NCBI GenBank assembly: GCA_023382265.1
Contig: JAMCPX010000007.1
Coordinates: 1 to 64,000 of the forward strand
Length of the DNA stretch: 64,000 nt
Direction of reading: 5' to 3'
From: Deltaproteobacteria bacterium
GTDB lineage: Bacteria; JAMCPX01
Positions 34,463-46,405 of this stretch are shown here, piece after piece. The position numbers and the translations under genes are program-made. The notes beneath the pieces were generated by a model. That model was given only the letters and a program-made list of their open reading frames with translations, made no database searches and was not told the origin of the DNA. Every line of letters starts with the position of its first letter. Positions within the stretch are counted from its first letter, which is position 1.

Positions 34463-35965
34463 ATGATAAAACGCATCATCGGAAAGTTTAAGTTATACGT
34501 ATCAAAGCCGTGGGAAATATTTACCAGCCTTTCTTTAAAATTAAAACTCTCTATTGCCATGATGATGATCACTTTGCTTATGGTTGGCCTTCTATCATAC
34601 ATTCATTATGAAAATGAGAATGTGCTTATAAATGATTTTAAGGAAGACACGCTTAGCCTTTCAACAGCCATACAGATCGGCATTCAGCAGATGACAATGG
34701 TAACAGGCAAAACGGATGAGGCAAGGTTAAGATCCTATATAAAAGATTTAAACAAAAAAGGCGTAAAAGAGATCTCCATCATAAATAATCAGAACGAGGT
34801 CATAGCGAGTTCCAACCCAAAACATAAGGGGCAGATACTCAGAATAATTCACCCCAAAAAAGAATTCATGATAACAACAAGCCTGGGTGAAGAAAACCCA
34901 TCAAAGCCGCAAAAATCCTACAATATTATAGTCCCGATTATTGTAGGTAATGTACAGCTTGGTTATGCACATATTGTCATGCATCTGGATGATATCCAAA
35001 GAATCCTTGAAAAAACATTCTATGAAAGAATACTCGTTGCCATAATAATCCTTAGTTTTGGGATCAGCGCCATTATTTATCTGTCAAACAGATACACAAA
35101 ACCTTTGTATAATGTCATTGATGCTGCAAAAAACATATCAGATGGAAATCTCAAAACGAGATTGGCGGAAGATAGAAATGACGAAATCGGGGTGCTCAAT
35201 AAGAGCTTTAACAATATGATAAAGAGCCTGAGCGAAAAAAAGGAACTCGAAGACAGGCTGCGGAAATCGGAAGAACTTTCAAAACTCGGACAGCTTTCTG
35301 CAGGACTTGCACATGAGATAAAAAATCCATTAAATTTTATTAATCTTAGCATAGATCACCTTAAAACAAAAGCAATGGGACTGAACGGAAAGATGCAGGA
35401 AGAATTTGTAAGTACGGTAGATGCTATCAAAGCAGAGCTTTACCGTTTAAACAGGCTTACAGAGCAGTTTCTTAATCATGGAAAAACAATTCTAATCAAT
35501 AAACAACCGATGAACCTAAACCTGCTTCTCGCACAGATAATAGAGCTCATAAGAAGCAAAATCGAATCACAAAACATTACACTCGATCTCTCAATGCCCG
35601 ACAGTATAGTTTATGCAGATGGAGAAGTTGAGCACCTGAGAACGGCAATTCTCAACATCGTAATTAATGCTATAGAAGCCATGCCTGACGGCGGGAAACT
35701 TACAGTAAGGCTCTCGATGGATAGTACACAATGTTATATGGGGTTTAAAGATACGGGATCCGGGATAACCGAAGATAACCTTGATAAGGTATTTGAACCA
35801 TTTTTTACAACAAAAGAAACCGGCATAGGTTTCGGTCTGGCTATATGTAAAGACATTATAACCCAGCACAATGGATCGATCTCTGTAAAGTCTATGAAGG
35901 ATCATGAAACAGAGTTTACGGTAAGCCTGCCCTTATCAAAAGTACAATTCTCAAATGCGGTATAA
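34463..35965 (+). CDS. Membrane sensor histidine kinase
   Basis: A 500-residue kinase. Membrane segment 1 is at about residues 30-47 (LSIAMMMITLLMVGLLSY), an extracytoplasmic sensor domain follows, and segment 2 is at about 193-212 (ILVAIIILSFGISAIIYL). Then come a HAMP domain, the phospho-acceptor His in LSAGLAHEIKNPLNFINLS (about 280), and the ATPase boxes NAIEAMPDGG (N), DTGSGI (G1) and GIGFGLAICKDII (G2). It should pass a periplasmic or membrane signal to the NtrC-type regulator that overlaps its 3' end by 11 bases. The signal is unknown. Confidence 0.93.
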   Translation: MIKRIIGKFKLYVSKPWEIFTSLSLKLKLSIAMMMITLLMVGLLSYIHYENENVLINDFKEDTLSLSTAIQIGIQQMTMVTGKTDEARLRSYIKDLNKKGVKEISIINNQNEVIASSNPKHKGQILRIIHPKKEFMITTSLGEENPSKPQKSYNIIVPIIVGNVQLGYAHIVMHLDDIQRILEKTFYERILVAIIILSFGISAIIYLSNRYTKPLYNVIDAAKNISDGNLKTRLAEDRNDEIGVLNKSFNNMIKSLSEKKELEDRLRKSEELSKLGQLSAGLAHEIKNPLNFINLSIDHLKTKAMGLNGKMQEEFVSTVDAIKAELYRLNRLTEQFLNHGKTILINKQPMNLNLLLAQIIELIRSKIESQNITLDLSMPDSIVYADGEVEHLRTAILNIVINAIEAMPDGGKLTVRLSMDSTQCYMGFKDTGSGITEDNLDKVFEPFFTTKETGIGFGLAICKDIITQHNGSISVKSMKDHETEFTVSLPLSKVQFSNAV

Positions 35966-37331
35966 TATTGTAGTCGTAGACGACGATATAAAACAGGCAG
36001 AAATCATAGTAAAGATCCTTGGTGATGAAGGTTACTTCGCAAAGGGCACAAACAAACCTCATGAAGTTCTTGAACTTTCAAAAAACAATTCTATTGAACT
36101 TGTGATCAGTGATCAGGCAATGCCAGGCATGGACGGGATAAAGCTGTTAGAAGCACTCTCTACAATTACGGAACCACCTCTTGTGATAATCCTTACAGGG
36201 TACGGCACAATCTCAAAGGCTGTTGAAGCTATGAAAAAAAAGGCGTTTGACTATCTTACAAAACCGCTTGACAGGGATAGACTGCTAATGGTTGTAAAGA
36301 ATGCACTTGAGCTTAAAAGGCTTGATAAAGAGAACAAAGAACTGCGGGCAATAATCAAGGGAGACCGGATAGACAGCATAATTGGCAGTTCGGGTGTAAT
36401 AGAAGATGTAAAGAAGATCATAAAAAAAGTAGCTCCAACAAACTCGACACTTTTAATAACAGGCGAGAGCGGAACCGGTAAAGAACTTGTAGCAAGAGCA
36501 GTACATAGACTCAGTCTAAGAAAGGATGCCACGTTCTCAGCAATAAATTGTGCAGCAATACCGGACACGCTTATAGAAAGCGAATTATTTGGATACGAGA
36601 AAGGTGCTTTTACAGGTGCCGTAACATCAAAACAAGGCATTATCGGGGCAACAGATAAAGGTACATTGTTTCTCGATGAAATAAGTGAATTAAGTACCAA
36701 CATGCAGGCAAAGCTCCTGAGGCTGATTCAAAATAAGGAGATCAAACCACTCGGCAGCTCCAGCATAGTCCCGGTTGATGTAAGGATCATCTCTGCAACA
36801 AACAAACCCATAGAGCAGGAAATAAAAAACGGGAGATTCAGGGAAGACCTTTATTACAGATTAAATGTTATAACAATACAGATACCTCCATTAAGGGAAA
36901 GACAGACAGATATACCAATCCTGATTGAATACTTTTTAAAAAAGTATAATTACGCCCACTCAAAACAGATAAAAAGCATAGATAATGATGCGATTGGCCT
37001 TCTTCTTAAATACGGTTGGCCCGGGAATGTAAGACAGCTTGAGTCTGTAATTGAAAGGGCTATATTGCTTACGGAGAGCGATGTGATAACAAAAAATGAC
37101 CTGCCCATAGAAATAAAAACTGCAAAATCCACAGTAATAGATCTCGGAATGTATGATTTTGAACTCCCAAATACCGGTATCAATTTTTACGAGCTTGAAA
37201 AAACAATACTTATAAAGGCAATGAAAAAAGCAGACGGCGTAATTACAAAAGCAGCGGGTTTACTTGGTATGAGCTATAGGACTTTACAGTACAGGCTTGA
37301 AAAATTCGGGATAAACAGGAAGCCTGATTAA
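35955..37331 (+). CDS. NtrC-family sigma-54-dependent response regulator
   Basis: A 458-residue activator: receiver domain (IVVVDDDIKQAEII, Asp in LVISDQAMPGMDG, Lys in DYLTKPLDRDRL), central AAA+ domain (Walker A GESGTGKELVARAVH, sigma-54 contact loop GAFTGA, Walker B KGTLFLDEISELS, GWPGNVRQLESVIERA) and a C-terminal Fis-type helix-turn-helix (KAAGLLGMSYRTLQYRLEKFGI). All working residues are present. It is co-translated with the kinase. The two -24/-12 promoters seen in this window need such an activator; the one at 33516 is the closest candidate target. Confidence 0.95.
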   Translation: MRYNIVVVDDDIKQAEIIVKILGDEGYFAKGTNKPHEVLELSKNNSIELVISDQAMPGMDGIKLLEALSTITEPPLVIILTGYGTISKAVEAMKKKAFDYLTKPLDRDRLLMVVKNALELKRLDKENKELRAIIKGDRIDSIIGSSGVIEDVKKIIKKVAPTNSTLLITGESGTGKELVARAVHRLSLRKDATFSAINCAAIPDTLIESELFGYEKGAFTGAVTSKQGIIGATDKGTLFLDEISELSTNMQAKLLRLIQNKEIKPLGSSSIVPVDVRIISATNKPIEQEIKNGRFREDLYYRLNVITIQIPPLRERQTDIPILIEYFLKKYNYAHSKQIKSIDNDAIGLLLKYGWPGNVRQLESVIERAILLTESDVITKNDLPIEIKTAKSTVIDLGMYDFELPNTGINFYELEKTILIKAMKKADGVITKAAGLLGMSYRTLQYRLEKFGINRKPD

Positions 37332-37417
37332 TCGCAGTAAGCCCCGTAGAAAACCTTAAGCAGCGTTAATCCATAACGCGTTTGTCTCTGAAACGGAACA
37401 TCCGTTTGAGATGCGGT

Positions 37418-37567
37418 TCAGGCGTTTTTTGCCGGGATCCCTTTATATTTGATACCTTGATTCGCAACCCAGACATTGCCGGATGCGTCTATCACTATGC
37501 CAGAAGGTAAAAGAATAACCGCATCATATAGTCCCCTTATTTCATTAATTGCTTTAAGCGGATGGCT
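37418..37567 (-). pseudogene. Relic of an NHL-type beta-propeller gene
   Basis: On the - strand about 48 codons read NEIRGLYDAVILLPSG, then IVIDASGNVWVANQG and a stop at 37418-37420. The I-x-I-D-x-S-G-N-V-W-V-A-N pattern is a typical NHL or Vgb-like propeller blade. No start codon or further blades are present, so this is a leftover C-terminal scrap of a larger gene. Confidence 0.6.
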
Positions 37568-37811
37568 ATTTTACCTCGTAAGACCCGTAAAAACAATAAT
37601 ATTTATAAGGCTAATGCAATCTCTTATCACACTTTGGAAATATCCATGTCCTCAATATAATTGACTTGATCGGCGGTATGCTTTAGAAATGGATAAATGC
37701 TGAAGACATACCTGCAGGAAACATATAATGATGCAGTTATACACAAAGAAACGAATATCCTCGCAGCAAGCAGTGGGGTATCCGTTATACCAAAGCTTGC
37801 GGGCATACATC

Positions 37812-37840
37812 CTCTGAATTCCAGCTTTTGCGGGAATGGA
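37812..37840. repeat. REP-like inverted repeat element, second copy
   Basis: The sequence CTCTGAATTCCAGCTTTTG followed by CGGGAATGGA has inverted arms (ATTCCAGC and GCGGGAAT, one mismatch). It is related to the element at 16526-16556. Confidence 0.35.
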
Positions 37841-37905
37841 AATATAGGCACTTTACCCCGGCGTAAACGTCGAGGAAATCTTTTGATTAAAGCAATAAAG
37901 GTTAA

Positions 37906-39927
<2,022 letters not shown>

Positions 39928-39949
39928 TGCCGTCATAAGACAGAAATAA

Positions 39950-39977
39950 AAAGCCCCGCAGCAATGCGCGGGGCTTT
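39950..39977. terminator. Bidirectional intrinsic terminator between ligA and hppA
   Basis: A perfect 10-bp stem (AAAGCCCCGC / GCGGGGCTTT) with an 8-base loop. It is followed by T runs in both directions and serves the convergent ligA and hppA genes. Confidence 0.92.
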
Positions 39978-40002
39978 TTTAATTCAAAACAAGTTTATAA
40001 AT

Positions 40003-42174
40003 TTACAGGAACAATGGTGCCATGACAAGTGTAACCGTAGCCAATAATTTAATAAGAACGTGGATAGATGGACCTGCTGTATCCTTGAATGGGTCGCCTA
40101 CCGTATCACCTACAACCGCTGCCTTGTGTGCATCGGATCCCTTGCCTCCAAACATACCTGTTTCTATGTACTTCTTTGCATTATCCCATGCACCACCGCC
40201 GTTGTTCATAACCACGGCAAGCAATACGCCGGTAATTGTTCCAACCATTAGAAAACCTCCAACTGCCTGTGCACCAACATCAAACCTCTTAAAAATTAAC
40301 CCTATAACAATCGGTGAAAGTATTGGCAGGATACCCGGAAGTATCATCTTCTTAAGGGCTGTCTTTGTAACAATATCAACTGTTCGTGCATAATCCGGCT
40401 TTGAAGTGCCTTTCATAATGCCCGGGTTTTCCTTAAATTGCGCCCTGACATCGCTTATTACCGAATACGCTGCTTTACCGACAGCACTTATTGCGAGCGA
40501 TGCAAATATAAATACCAGCATTCCACCAAACATAGCAGCGACAAATATATGTACCTCTGCAAGATTGATGGTATGTGCCATAGTATAAATCTGTTGTGCA
40601 GTATAGCTTGCAAAGTTCTTTGATTTCTGCATCAATTCGCCGACATCGTCAAGGTATGCATTGAATAGCAGGAATGCCGCAAGTGCCGCACTGCCTATTG
40701 CATAGCCTTTTGTCAATGCCTTTGTTGTATTACCAACAGCATCAAGCCTGTCGGTCTTCTTCCTGATCTCTTCCGGCTGTTGTGACATCTCGATGATGCC
40801 TCCTGCATTATCCGTTATCGGACCGAATGTATCCATTGCAAGGATGTAAGCGGAGGTTGAAAGCATACCCATTGTTGCAATCGCAGTTCCAAAAAATCCG
40901 CCGCCTGATATAGCAACTTTTCCAGGATGCATTGCCATTTCGAGATCACTTCCCTTGATTCCAAAGTAGTAGGAAAGAATCAGTGCGATCGATATTACTA
41001 TTACAGGCAGTACCGTATTCTCAAGTGCCACTGCAAAACCCGTAATAATAACGGTCGCAGGCCCTGTCTTTGCAGATTCTGCAATTGATTTAACAGGCCT
41101 GTATTTGTATTCCGTATAGTACTGTGTGATATACACAAACAGGATACTTGTTACAATACCAACCAGACCAGCGTAGAAGAACCATATATTCCCGTTAAGC
41201 ATAAGGTCTGTTGCAGCGTAAAAACCGATTGCAGCAAGTATGCTTGTAAGAAAATAACCATTGTTCAATGCCTGCATAGGATCTCCATCTTCTTTTGTCT
41301 TTACAACCATAACGCCAAACATAGCTGCAATAAGACCGAATGCCCTTGCAAGCAGAGGAAACAGTATGCCCTTCAATCCAAAATGAGGATAAAGTGCTAT
41401 TCCAAGTATCATGGCTCCAATGTTTTCTGCTGCGGTTGATTCAAATAAGTCAGCTCCCCTGCCTGCGCAGTCACCGACATTGTCACCGACAAGGTCTGCT
41501 ATAACAGCAGGGTTTCTTGGGTCATCCTCAGGAATTCCCGCCTCTACCTTACCCACGAGGTCTGCACCGACATCAGCGGCCTTCGTATAAATACCGCCGC
41601 CAAGCTGGGCAAACAAAGCAACAAAACTGGCGCCAAATCCGTACCCAACAAGCATGTATGGTACATGGGTTGGATTACCAAGACCGCCGTATATCAAGAA
41701 TAATATAGATATACCGAGCAAACTCATTGCAACAATTGTTATACCTGAAACAGCGCCCCCGCGTAGCGATACCTTCAATGCCTCATCAAGGCTCCGTGTT
41801 GATGCGGCTGCGGTTCTTACGTTCGATCTGATAGCAATATGCATACCCACATAACCTGCGAGTGCAGATGAGAATGAGCCGAATATAAAGGCTATGCCGG
41901 TTTTTATTGCAAGGCTTGTATCGTGCTGTACACCGTAGTATATACCAAAGATGATAATGGCTGTAAGAATCGCGAGTGATATAATCGTTTTGTACTGCCT
42001 GTTCAAAAATGCGACAGCGCCCTCTTTAATCGCGTTACTGATTTCCTGCATCTTCGGTGTTCCCATATCCTTTTTAAGAACCCACCTTGCCAACCAGCCT
42101 GCGTATCCCAGTGATACGAGACTGACCGCAATGATGCAAGTCAATATTATTTGAGCTTCTTGTCCCTGTGTCAT
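40003..42174 (-). CDS. hppA: Membrane proton-translocating pyrophosphatase (K+-independent type)
   Basis: A 723-residue integral membrane enzyme with about 16 membrane segments that couples PPi hydrolysis to H+ pumping. The substrate signature is [20 protein letters not shown], with [16 protein letters not shown] next to it and a C-terminal [14 protein letters not shown]. The sequence [10 protein letters not shown] carries Lys where K+-dependent enzymes carry Ala, marking the K+-independent subfamily. The ATG overlaps the stop of the exchanger gene (ATGA) with AAGGAGGAAG upstream. Such pumps recover energy from biosynthetic PPi in energy-limited cells. Confidence 0.96.
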   Translation of the reverse strand: MTQGQEAQIILTCIIAVSLVSLGYAGWLARWVLKKDMGTPKMQEISNAIKEGAVAFLNRQYKTIISLAILTAIIIFGIYYGVQHDTSLAIKTGIAFIFGSFSSALAGYVGMHIAIRSNVRTAAASTRSLDEALKVSLRGGAVSGITIVAMSLLGISILFLIYGGLGNPTHVPYMLVGYGFGASFVALFAQLGGGIYTKAADVGADLVGKVEAGIPEDDPRNPAVIADLVGDNVGDCAGRGADLFESTAAENIGAMILGIALYPHFGLKGILFPLLARAFGLIAAMFGVMVVKTKEDGDPMQALNNGYFLTSILAAIGFYAATDLMLNGNIWFFYAGLVGIVTSILFVYITQYYTEYKYRPVKSIAESAKTGPATVIITGFAVALENTVLPVIVISIALILSYYFGIKGSDLEMAMHPGKVAISGGGFFGTAIATMGMLSTSAYILAMDTFGPITDNAGGIIEMSQQPEEIRKKTDRLDAVGNTTKALTKGYAIGSAALAAFLLFNAYLDDVGELMQKSKNFASYTAQQIYTMAHTINLAEVHIFVAAMFGGMLVFIFASLAISAVGKAAYSVISDVRAQFKENPGIMKGTSKPDYARTVDIVTKTALKKMILPGILPILSPIVIGLIFKRFDVGAQAVGGFLMVGTITGVLLAVVMNNGGGAWDNAKKYIETGMFGGKGSDAHKAAVVGDTVGDPFKDTAGPSIHVLIKLLATVTLVMAPLFL

Positions 42175-43343
42175 ACTTCCTCCTTCTTTATTTTTATATA
42201 TTTTTTATAAACCAAGACAAAATCGTTTAACGCATCCATACCTTTAAATCCGGCAACAATCATCACCGACTCTAACAAAGCCCATCCTAAAAATATCCCC
42301 ATAACAATCCCTCTTAAATCGGGGAATATAAACTGTATAAGCCACATAACGAATACTAAACTTGCTTCATACAAAGTAAATCGCATGTCAATCAAAAGTA
42401 AAGCAACCGTTATACATTGAGCAAAAGTTAGCAGCATTTCCATCTTCTGATAAGTATCAAAATGTATTGGCGATATGTGCCCGATCGAAACCGCATATAT
42501 AAAAGGAAGCAGTGCCGGAAGAATTGTCAGTTGATTAATCGTTGATGAGGTTAAATTCATCAGCCCCATTGCTGCACCAGTCTTTTTTTTTGCCCAATAA
42601 AATGCACTTAGTTTTTCCGGAAACTCGGACAGGAAGGGCGCAACCCATTGAATGAATATAAAGTTTGAGACCCCGAGTGTAGCAGCTATGCCCATCATAC
42701 TTCCTATAAATGGACCAACCACGAGTATAAGACCAAGCCCTCCTGCCAAAAATAGCATAACAATTGTGACAGTTCTCTGAAAAGGCTTCATGGATATAAC
42801 TTTACGCGGGACATACTCTATATGTTCTTCTTTGTCAGAGGAGGGTAATCTGAATAACAGCATTAAATATATAGCATAGACACTAATCATAAAAAGGCCA
42901 TCATACATGTTTAGACTCCCTTTAAGATAAATAAAAAATAAATAGATTGTACCAAGGAGGAAAAATACCACTTCAATGGAGTGAGTCTCATTGATTATAA
43001 TGGTAGAGCCGTTTTTATGTTTTCTATTGTACAGGTATGAAACAAAAAATACCAGCGGAAGCCCAACGCCTGTTAATAATCTCAAGGAGCCTGTAAAATT
43101 TGCAAGCAGCAAATGCACTTGCTGTTTCCATGCAAGATCAGCCTCTACCATAAATTCAGGTGCTGTTTGAAACCATGCAAGTAATGCAAGTGCAAGCCCT
43201 TGCGAAAGAAAAAATTGTGCAGACTCAGCGGCCCATGCAATTATGAATGCGAGAATCACTATAAGAGGAAAGGTCCATAAGGCATGGATTGAATGCATCT
43301 CTCCGTATAAAAGAACAGGCAGCATATTCAAGCATTCTGACAT
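42171..43343 (-). CDS. CaCA-type cation exchanger (Na+/Ca2+ exchanger-like)
   Basis: A 390-residue protein with about ten membrane segments in two halves. Half 1 has AAESAQFFLSQGLALALLAWF with QTAPEFMVEADLAWK, and half 2 has GVSNFIFIQWVAPFLSEFPEKLSAFYWA with MGLMNLTSSTINQLT. These resemble the alpha-1 and alpha-2 repeats of Na+/Ca2+ exchangers (S/T-x-PE followed by G-x-x-x-x-S/N-x-x-x-N), although the second Pro-Glu block is diverged. It probably trades a divalent or monovalent cation for H+ or Na+. Its stop overlaps the start of hppA. Confidence 0.7.
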   Translation of the reverse strand: MSECLNMLPVLLYGEMHSIHALWTFPLIVILAFIIAWAAESAQFFLSQGLALALLAWFQTAPEFMVEADLAWKQQVHLLLANFTGSLRLLTGVGLPLVFFVSYLYNRKHKNGSTIIINETHSIEVVFFLLGTIYLFFIYLKGSLNMYDGLFMISVYAIYLMLLFRLPSSDKEEHIEYVPRKVISMKPFQRTVTIVMLFLAGGLGLILVVGPFIGSMMGIAATLGVSNFIFIQWVAPFLSEFPEKLSAFYWAKKKTGAAMGLMNLTSSTINQLTILPALLPFIYAVSIGHISPIHFDTYQKMEMLLTFAQCITVALLLIDMRFTLYEASLVFVMWLIQFIFPDLRGIVMGIFLGWALLESVMIVAGFKGMDALNDFVLVYKKYIKIKKEEV

Positions 43344-43387
43344 AACTGTTGTTAGCTTTTAAATAATTTAAAAGTCAATTCTTATTG

Positions 43388-43654
43388 TTATTCATCTTCT
43401 ACGAAGCTTAGCTGATTTATTGCATTATTTGTCAGCTCATCGACAAGCTCCATATTGTTATTAGCGATATCATCTCTTATCCGGGTGAGCGATTTCAAAT
43501 CATAACCTTTAAGGTTCTCTGTGAGCTTTTTCTTAATATTCTCTATATCATCAGAAAACAACTCCTCAAATTCCTCCTCATTATCCCATGCGATCTGTTT
43601 GTATCTATCAATACACGTCTTAACTATGTAATCTACAATATCATCCATAATCAC
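43388..43654 (-). CDS. Small acidic helical protein, unknown
   Basis: An 88-residue protein, rich in Asp, Glu and Asn and predicted to be nearly all helix (IVDYIVKTCIDRYKQIAWD, then LFSDDIENIKKKLTENL). No family is recognised. AGGAAGTGA lies before the ATG. It precedes the exchanger gene by 44 bases on the same strand and may be its operon leader. Confidence 0.55.
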   Translation of the reverse strand: MIMDDIVDYIVKTCIDRYKQIAWDNEEEFEELFSDDIENIKKKLTENLKGYDLKSLTRIRDDIANNNMELVDELTNNAINQLSFVEDE

Positions 43655-43965
43655 TTCCTTGTATTTTTCAAAAGTTCTATCTGAAAATAGAGATCAATTC
43701 AAGAATAAACAGATTATTAGAGCAGCCTCAAACATACAATAAAGATACATTTGTACAACATTAACCGCACTGCAAAGATAAACCGGGGTGACAGGCTTAT
43801 CAGGCTGACCAGAAATAGCGTTTTTATCCTGTTTTGATTTGCTAACCGATTGGTTGTATTTAGGCTGATTTTGGGAAATTTGAATTCTCGGTTACATATT
43901 GTATAGGTTCTTGATTTATAGTATTTCATGGCTTATGTATATTTTAATTCAGATTGGAGCTTATA
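43655..43965. other. Intergenic region before the suf-thi-rib run
   Basis: These 311 bases lie between divergent genes and must hold promoters for both directions. I find no TPP riboswitch signature (no CTGAGA or CCTGAT box) in spite of the thi genes downstream. No RNA gene or operator is recognised. Confidence 0.4.
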
Positions 43966-45195
43966 ATGGATATTGAACGAATAAGAAAAGATTTCCCCGT
44001 TTTATCACGCATTGTCAGGGATAAACTGCTTGTTTATCTTGACAACGCGGCAACAACACAAAAACCGATTCAGGTAATAGAGGCGATAAGCGATCTATAT
44101 AAACGATACAATGCAAATGTGCATAGAGGTGTTTATCTGCTCGCAGAAGAAGCAACAGACGCACATGAGGCGGCAAGAGAGGCTGTAAGAAGATTTATAG
44201 ATGCACCTTCTACGGAAGAGATTATCTTTACAAGGAATACAACAGAGTCGATTAACCTTATTGCATACACATGGGCAGAGGCAAATTTAAAAAGCGGGGA
44301 TGAGATTATTCTAAGCATAATGGAGCATCATAGCAATTATATCCCGTGGTTCAGAATAGCACAGAGGAAGCATGCAAGCATAAAGATCGTTCCCGCAACT
44401 TCAGAGGGTATTTTTGATATGCAGGCATTCAAAGGTATGCTATCTGAAAGGACAAGGCTTGTAACAGTTACACAGATGTCAAATGTCTACGGCACAATAA
44501 ATCCGGTAGAAGAGATAACACGGCTTTCACATGAAGCAGGCGCTACTGTTATTGTGGACGGAGCGCAGAGTGCTCCACATATGAAGGTGGATGTTAAAAA
44601 GATAGGTTGTGACTTTTTTGCATTTTCGGGTCATAAGATGCTTGGACCAACAGGTATTGGAGTTCTATACGCAAAGAAATCATATCTCAGCAACATGGAG
44701 CCGTTTTTAACAGGCGGAGAAATGATACTCAAGGTTACACTTAATAATGTCATTTATAATGAACTGCCCTGGAAGTTTGAAGCAGGTACGCCTGACTATG
44801 AAGGTTCCATCGGTTTAAAAGCAGCAATAGAGTATCTCGAATCCATAGGAATGGATAATATTGCAGAGTACGAACATGAGCTGACCGTGTATGGGTTAAA
44901 AAAAATGAAAGAGGTGCCGGGCATAATAATTTATGGGCCTGATGATCCGTCCAAAAAAGGCGGGATCATCGCATTTAATATAGACGGCATGCATTCCCAT
45001 GATATTGCAACAATACTTGACAGCGAGGGAATAGCAATAAGGGCAGGTCATCATTGTGCACAGCCGCTCATGATTGTTTGTGATGTTTCTGCAATGGCAA
45101 GGGCGAGTTTTTATTTTTACAATACAAAGCAGGAGATTGATAAGCTTGTACAGACACTAAAAAAGGCAAAGGAGATGTTTACGCATGGCACTTGA
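43966..45195 (+). CDS. sufS: Cysteine desulfurase, SufS type
   Basis: A 409-residue PLP enzyme that takes sulfur from cysteine for Fe-S clusters and thiocofactors. Seen are the PLP Lys in FFAFSGHKMLGPTGIGVLY (about 222), VDGAQSAPH, and the active Cys in RAGHHCAQPLM (about 360), the SufS-type arrangement. ATG 43966 is chosen because GGAG lies about ten bases upstream; a TTG at 43954 is in frame. The gene overlaps sufU by 11 bases. The thi genes behind it fit a supply of sulfur to thiazole. Confidence 0.95.
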   Translation: MDIERIRKDFPVLSRIVRDKLLVYLDNAATTQKPIQVIEAISDLYKRYNANVHRGVYLLAEEATDAHEAAREAVRRFIDAPSTEEIIFTRNTTESINLIAYTWAEANLKSGDEIILSIMEHHSNYIPWFRIAQRKHASIKIVPATSEGIFDMQAFKGMLSERTRLVTVTQMSNVYGTINPVEEITRLSHEAGATVIVDGAQSAPHMKVDVKKIGCDFFAFSGHKMLGPTGIGVLYAKKSYLSNMEPFLTGGEMILKVTLNNVIYNELPWKFEAGTPDYEGSIGLKAAIEYLESIGMDNIAEYEHELTVYGLKKMKEVPGIIIYGPDDPSKKGGIIAFNIDGMHSHDIATILDSEGIAIRAGHHCAQPLMIVCDVSAMARASFYFYNTKQEIDKLVQTLKKAKEMFTHGT

Positions 45196-45607
45196 AGATT
45201 TATATAAAGAGATTGTTATAGAACACTATCAGCATCCAAAACATCATGGGCATCTTGAGCACTTTGAAGCAAAAGCAGAGGGTTCAAACCCATTATGCGG
45301 AGACGAAATAGGGATAGAGCTTCAATTCGATGGAGACGTCATAAAACAGATCATGTTTACAGGCGGTGGCTGCTCAATAAGCCAATCCGCCATTGACATG
45401 CTTGCAGATATAGTAAAAGGAAAGTCTACAACAGAGATACATAAGATTATCGAGGAATACAAAAAGATGCTACAGGGGGAGCAGCACGATCCGGATATCA
45501 TCGGTGATCTTGAGGCACTTTCAGAAGTAAAAAAATATCCCGCAAGGGTAAAGTGCGCCAGTTTAAGCTATGCGGTGCTTGAGCAGGCAATAAATCAGAA
45601 AAAATAA
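45185..45607 (+). CDS. sufU: SufU-type Fe-S assembly / sulfur transfer protein
   Basis: A 140-residue U-type scaffold: LYKEIVIEHYQHPKHHGHLE at the start and three conserved Cys in NPLCGDE, GGGCSISQSA and ARVKCASLSY. The insertion between the second and third Cys (about 20 residues longer than IscU) is a SufU marker. It accepts sulfur from SufS through a zinc-bound Cys exchange. No sufBCD genes are in the window. Confidence 0.93.
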   Translation: MALEDLYKEIVIEHYQHPKHHGHLEHFEAKAEGSNPLCGDEIGIELQFDGDVIKQIMFTGGGCSISQSAIDMLADIVKGKSTTEIHKIIEEYKKMLQGEQHDPDIIGDLEALSEVKKYPARVKCASLSYAVLEQAINQKK

Positions 45608-45619
45608 TCGGAGGAGATA

Positions 45620-46405
45620 ATGGTTCAATATTATGATGACCTTTTAAAGATCAGAAAAACAAAACCGCTTGTGCACCACATAACAAACTATGTTGTCATG
45701 AACGTCAGTGCCAATATAACACTTGCACTCGGGGCATCCCCTGTAATGGCTCATGCAAAGCCGGAGGTAGAGGATATGGCATCAATTGCCCAGGTGCTTT
45801 ACCTGAATATAGGTACACTGAGTGATGAGTGGATCGAAGCAATGATCATGGCAGGTAAAATGGCTAATAGATCGCACGTTCCTGTGCTGCTTGATCCTGT
45901 TGGTGCCGGAGCAACTATATACAGAACACAAACCGCCAACCGGATATTAAAAGAAGTAAAGGTTAATGTGCTTAAAGGCAATGGAGGTGAGATGCAGTCG
46001 CTCGCAGGTGAAGATGTAAAGGTAAAAGGTGTTGATTCTACAACATCGGCAAGTCCAGACATTGCATCTGCACTTGCAAGTAAATATGGACTTATTGCCG
46101 TTGTAACAGGAAAAGATGACTATGTGTCCGACGGCAAAAAAACAGCGGTTATAAGTAACGGTACGGATATGTTTCAGAAAATAACCGGTGCCGGTTGTAT
46201 GCTCGGATCTATTATTGCATCATTTATGGCTATTAATAATGATTATTTTACAGCTTCTATACAAGGACTCGTATCATTTGAGATAGCAGGTGAAAAGGCA
46301 GTGACAAAGTCAAAACTTCCTGGTGGTTTTATGCCTGCACTAATCGATGCAATATCAATACTTGATGAAGATGCATATAAACTTGCAAAGGTAAAGATAA
46401 AGTGA
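45620..46405 (+). CDS. thiM: Hydroxyethylthiazole kinase
   Basis: A 261-residue ribokinase-fold enzyme that phosphorylates the thiazole alcohol for thiamine salvage. Motifs: PLVHHITNYVVMNVSANITLALGASPVMAHA, VLLDPVGAGAT, NVLKGNGGEM and the catalytic KITGAGCMLGSIIA. GGAGGAG lies five bases before the ATG. It is coupled to thiE by a GTGA overlap, so the pair makes a salvage route from thiazole to thiamine phosphate. Confidence 0.95.
   Translation: MVQYYDDLLKIRKTKPLVHHITNYVVMNVSANITLALGASPVMAHAKPEVEDMASIAQVLYLNIGTLSDEWIEAMIMAGKMANRSHVPVLLDPVGAGATIYRTQTANRILKEVKVNVLKGNGGEMQSLAGEDVKVKGVDSTTSASPDIASALASKYGLIAVVTGKDDYVSDGKKTAVISNGTDMFQKITGAGCMLGSIIASFMAINNDYFTASIQGLVSFEIAGEKAVTKSKLPGGFMPALIDAISILDEDAYKLAKVKIK

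Noticed and set aside
43655-43965. Possible TPP riboswitch before the suf-thi run
   Set aside because: A GGGGTGACAGGCTTATCAGGCTGA-like stretch is present in part, but the CTGAGA and ACCTGAT core boxes are absent and thiM is far downstream inside an operon.
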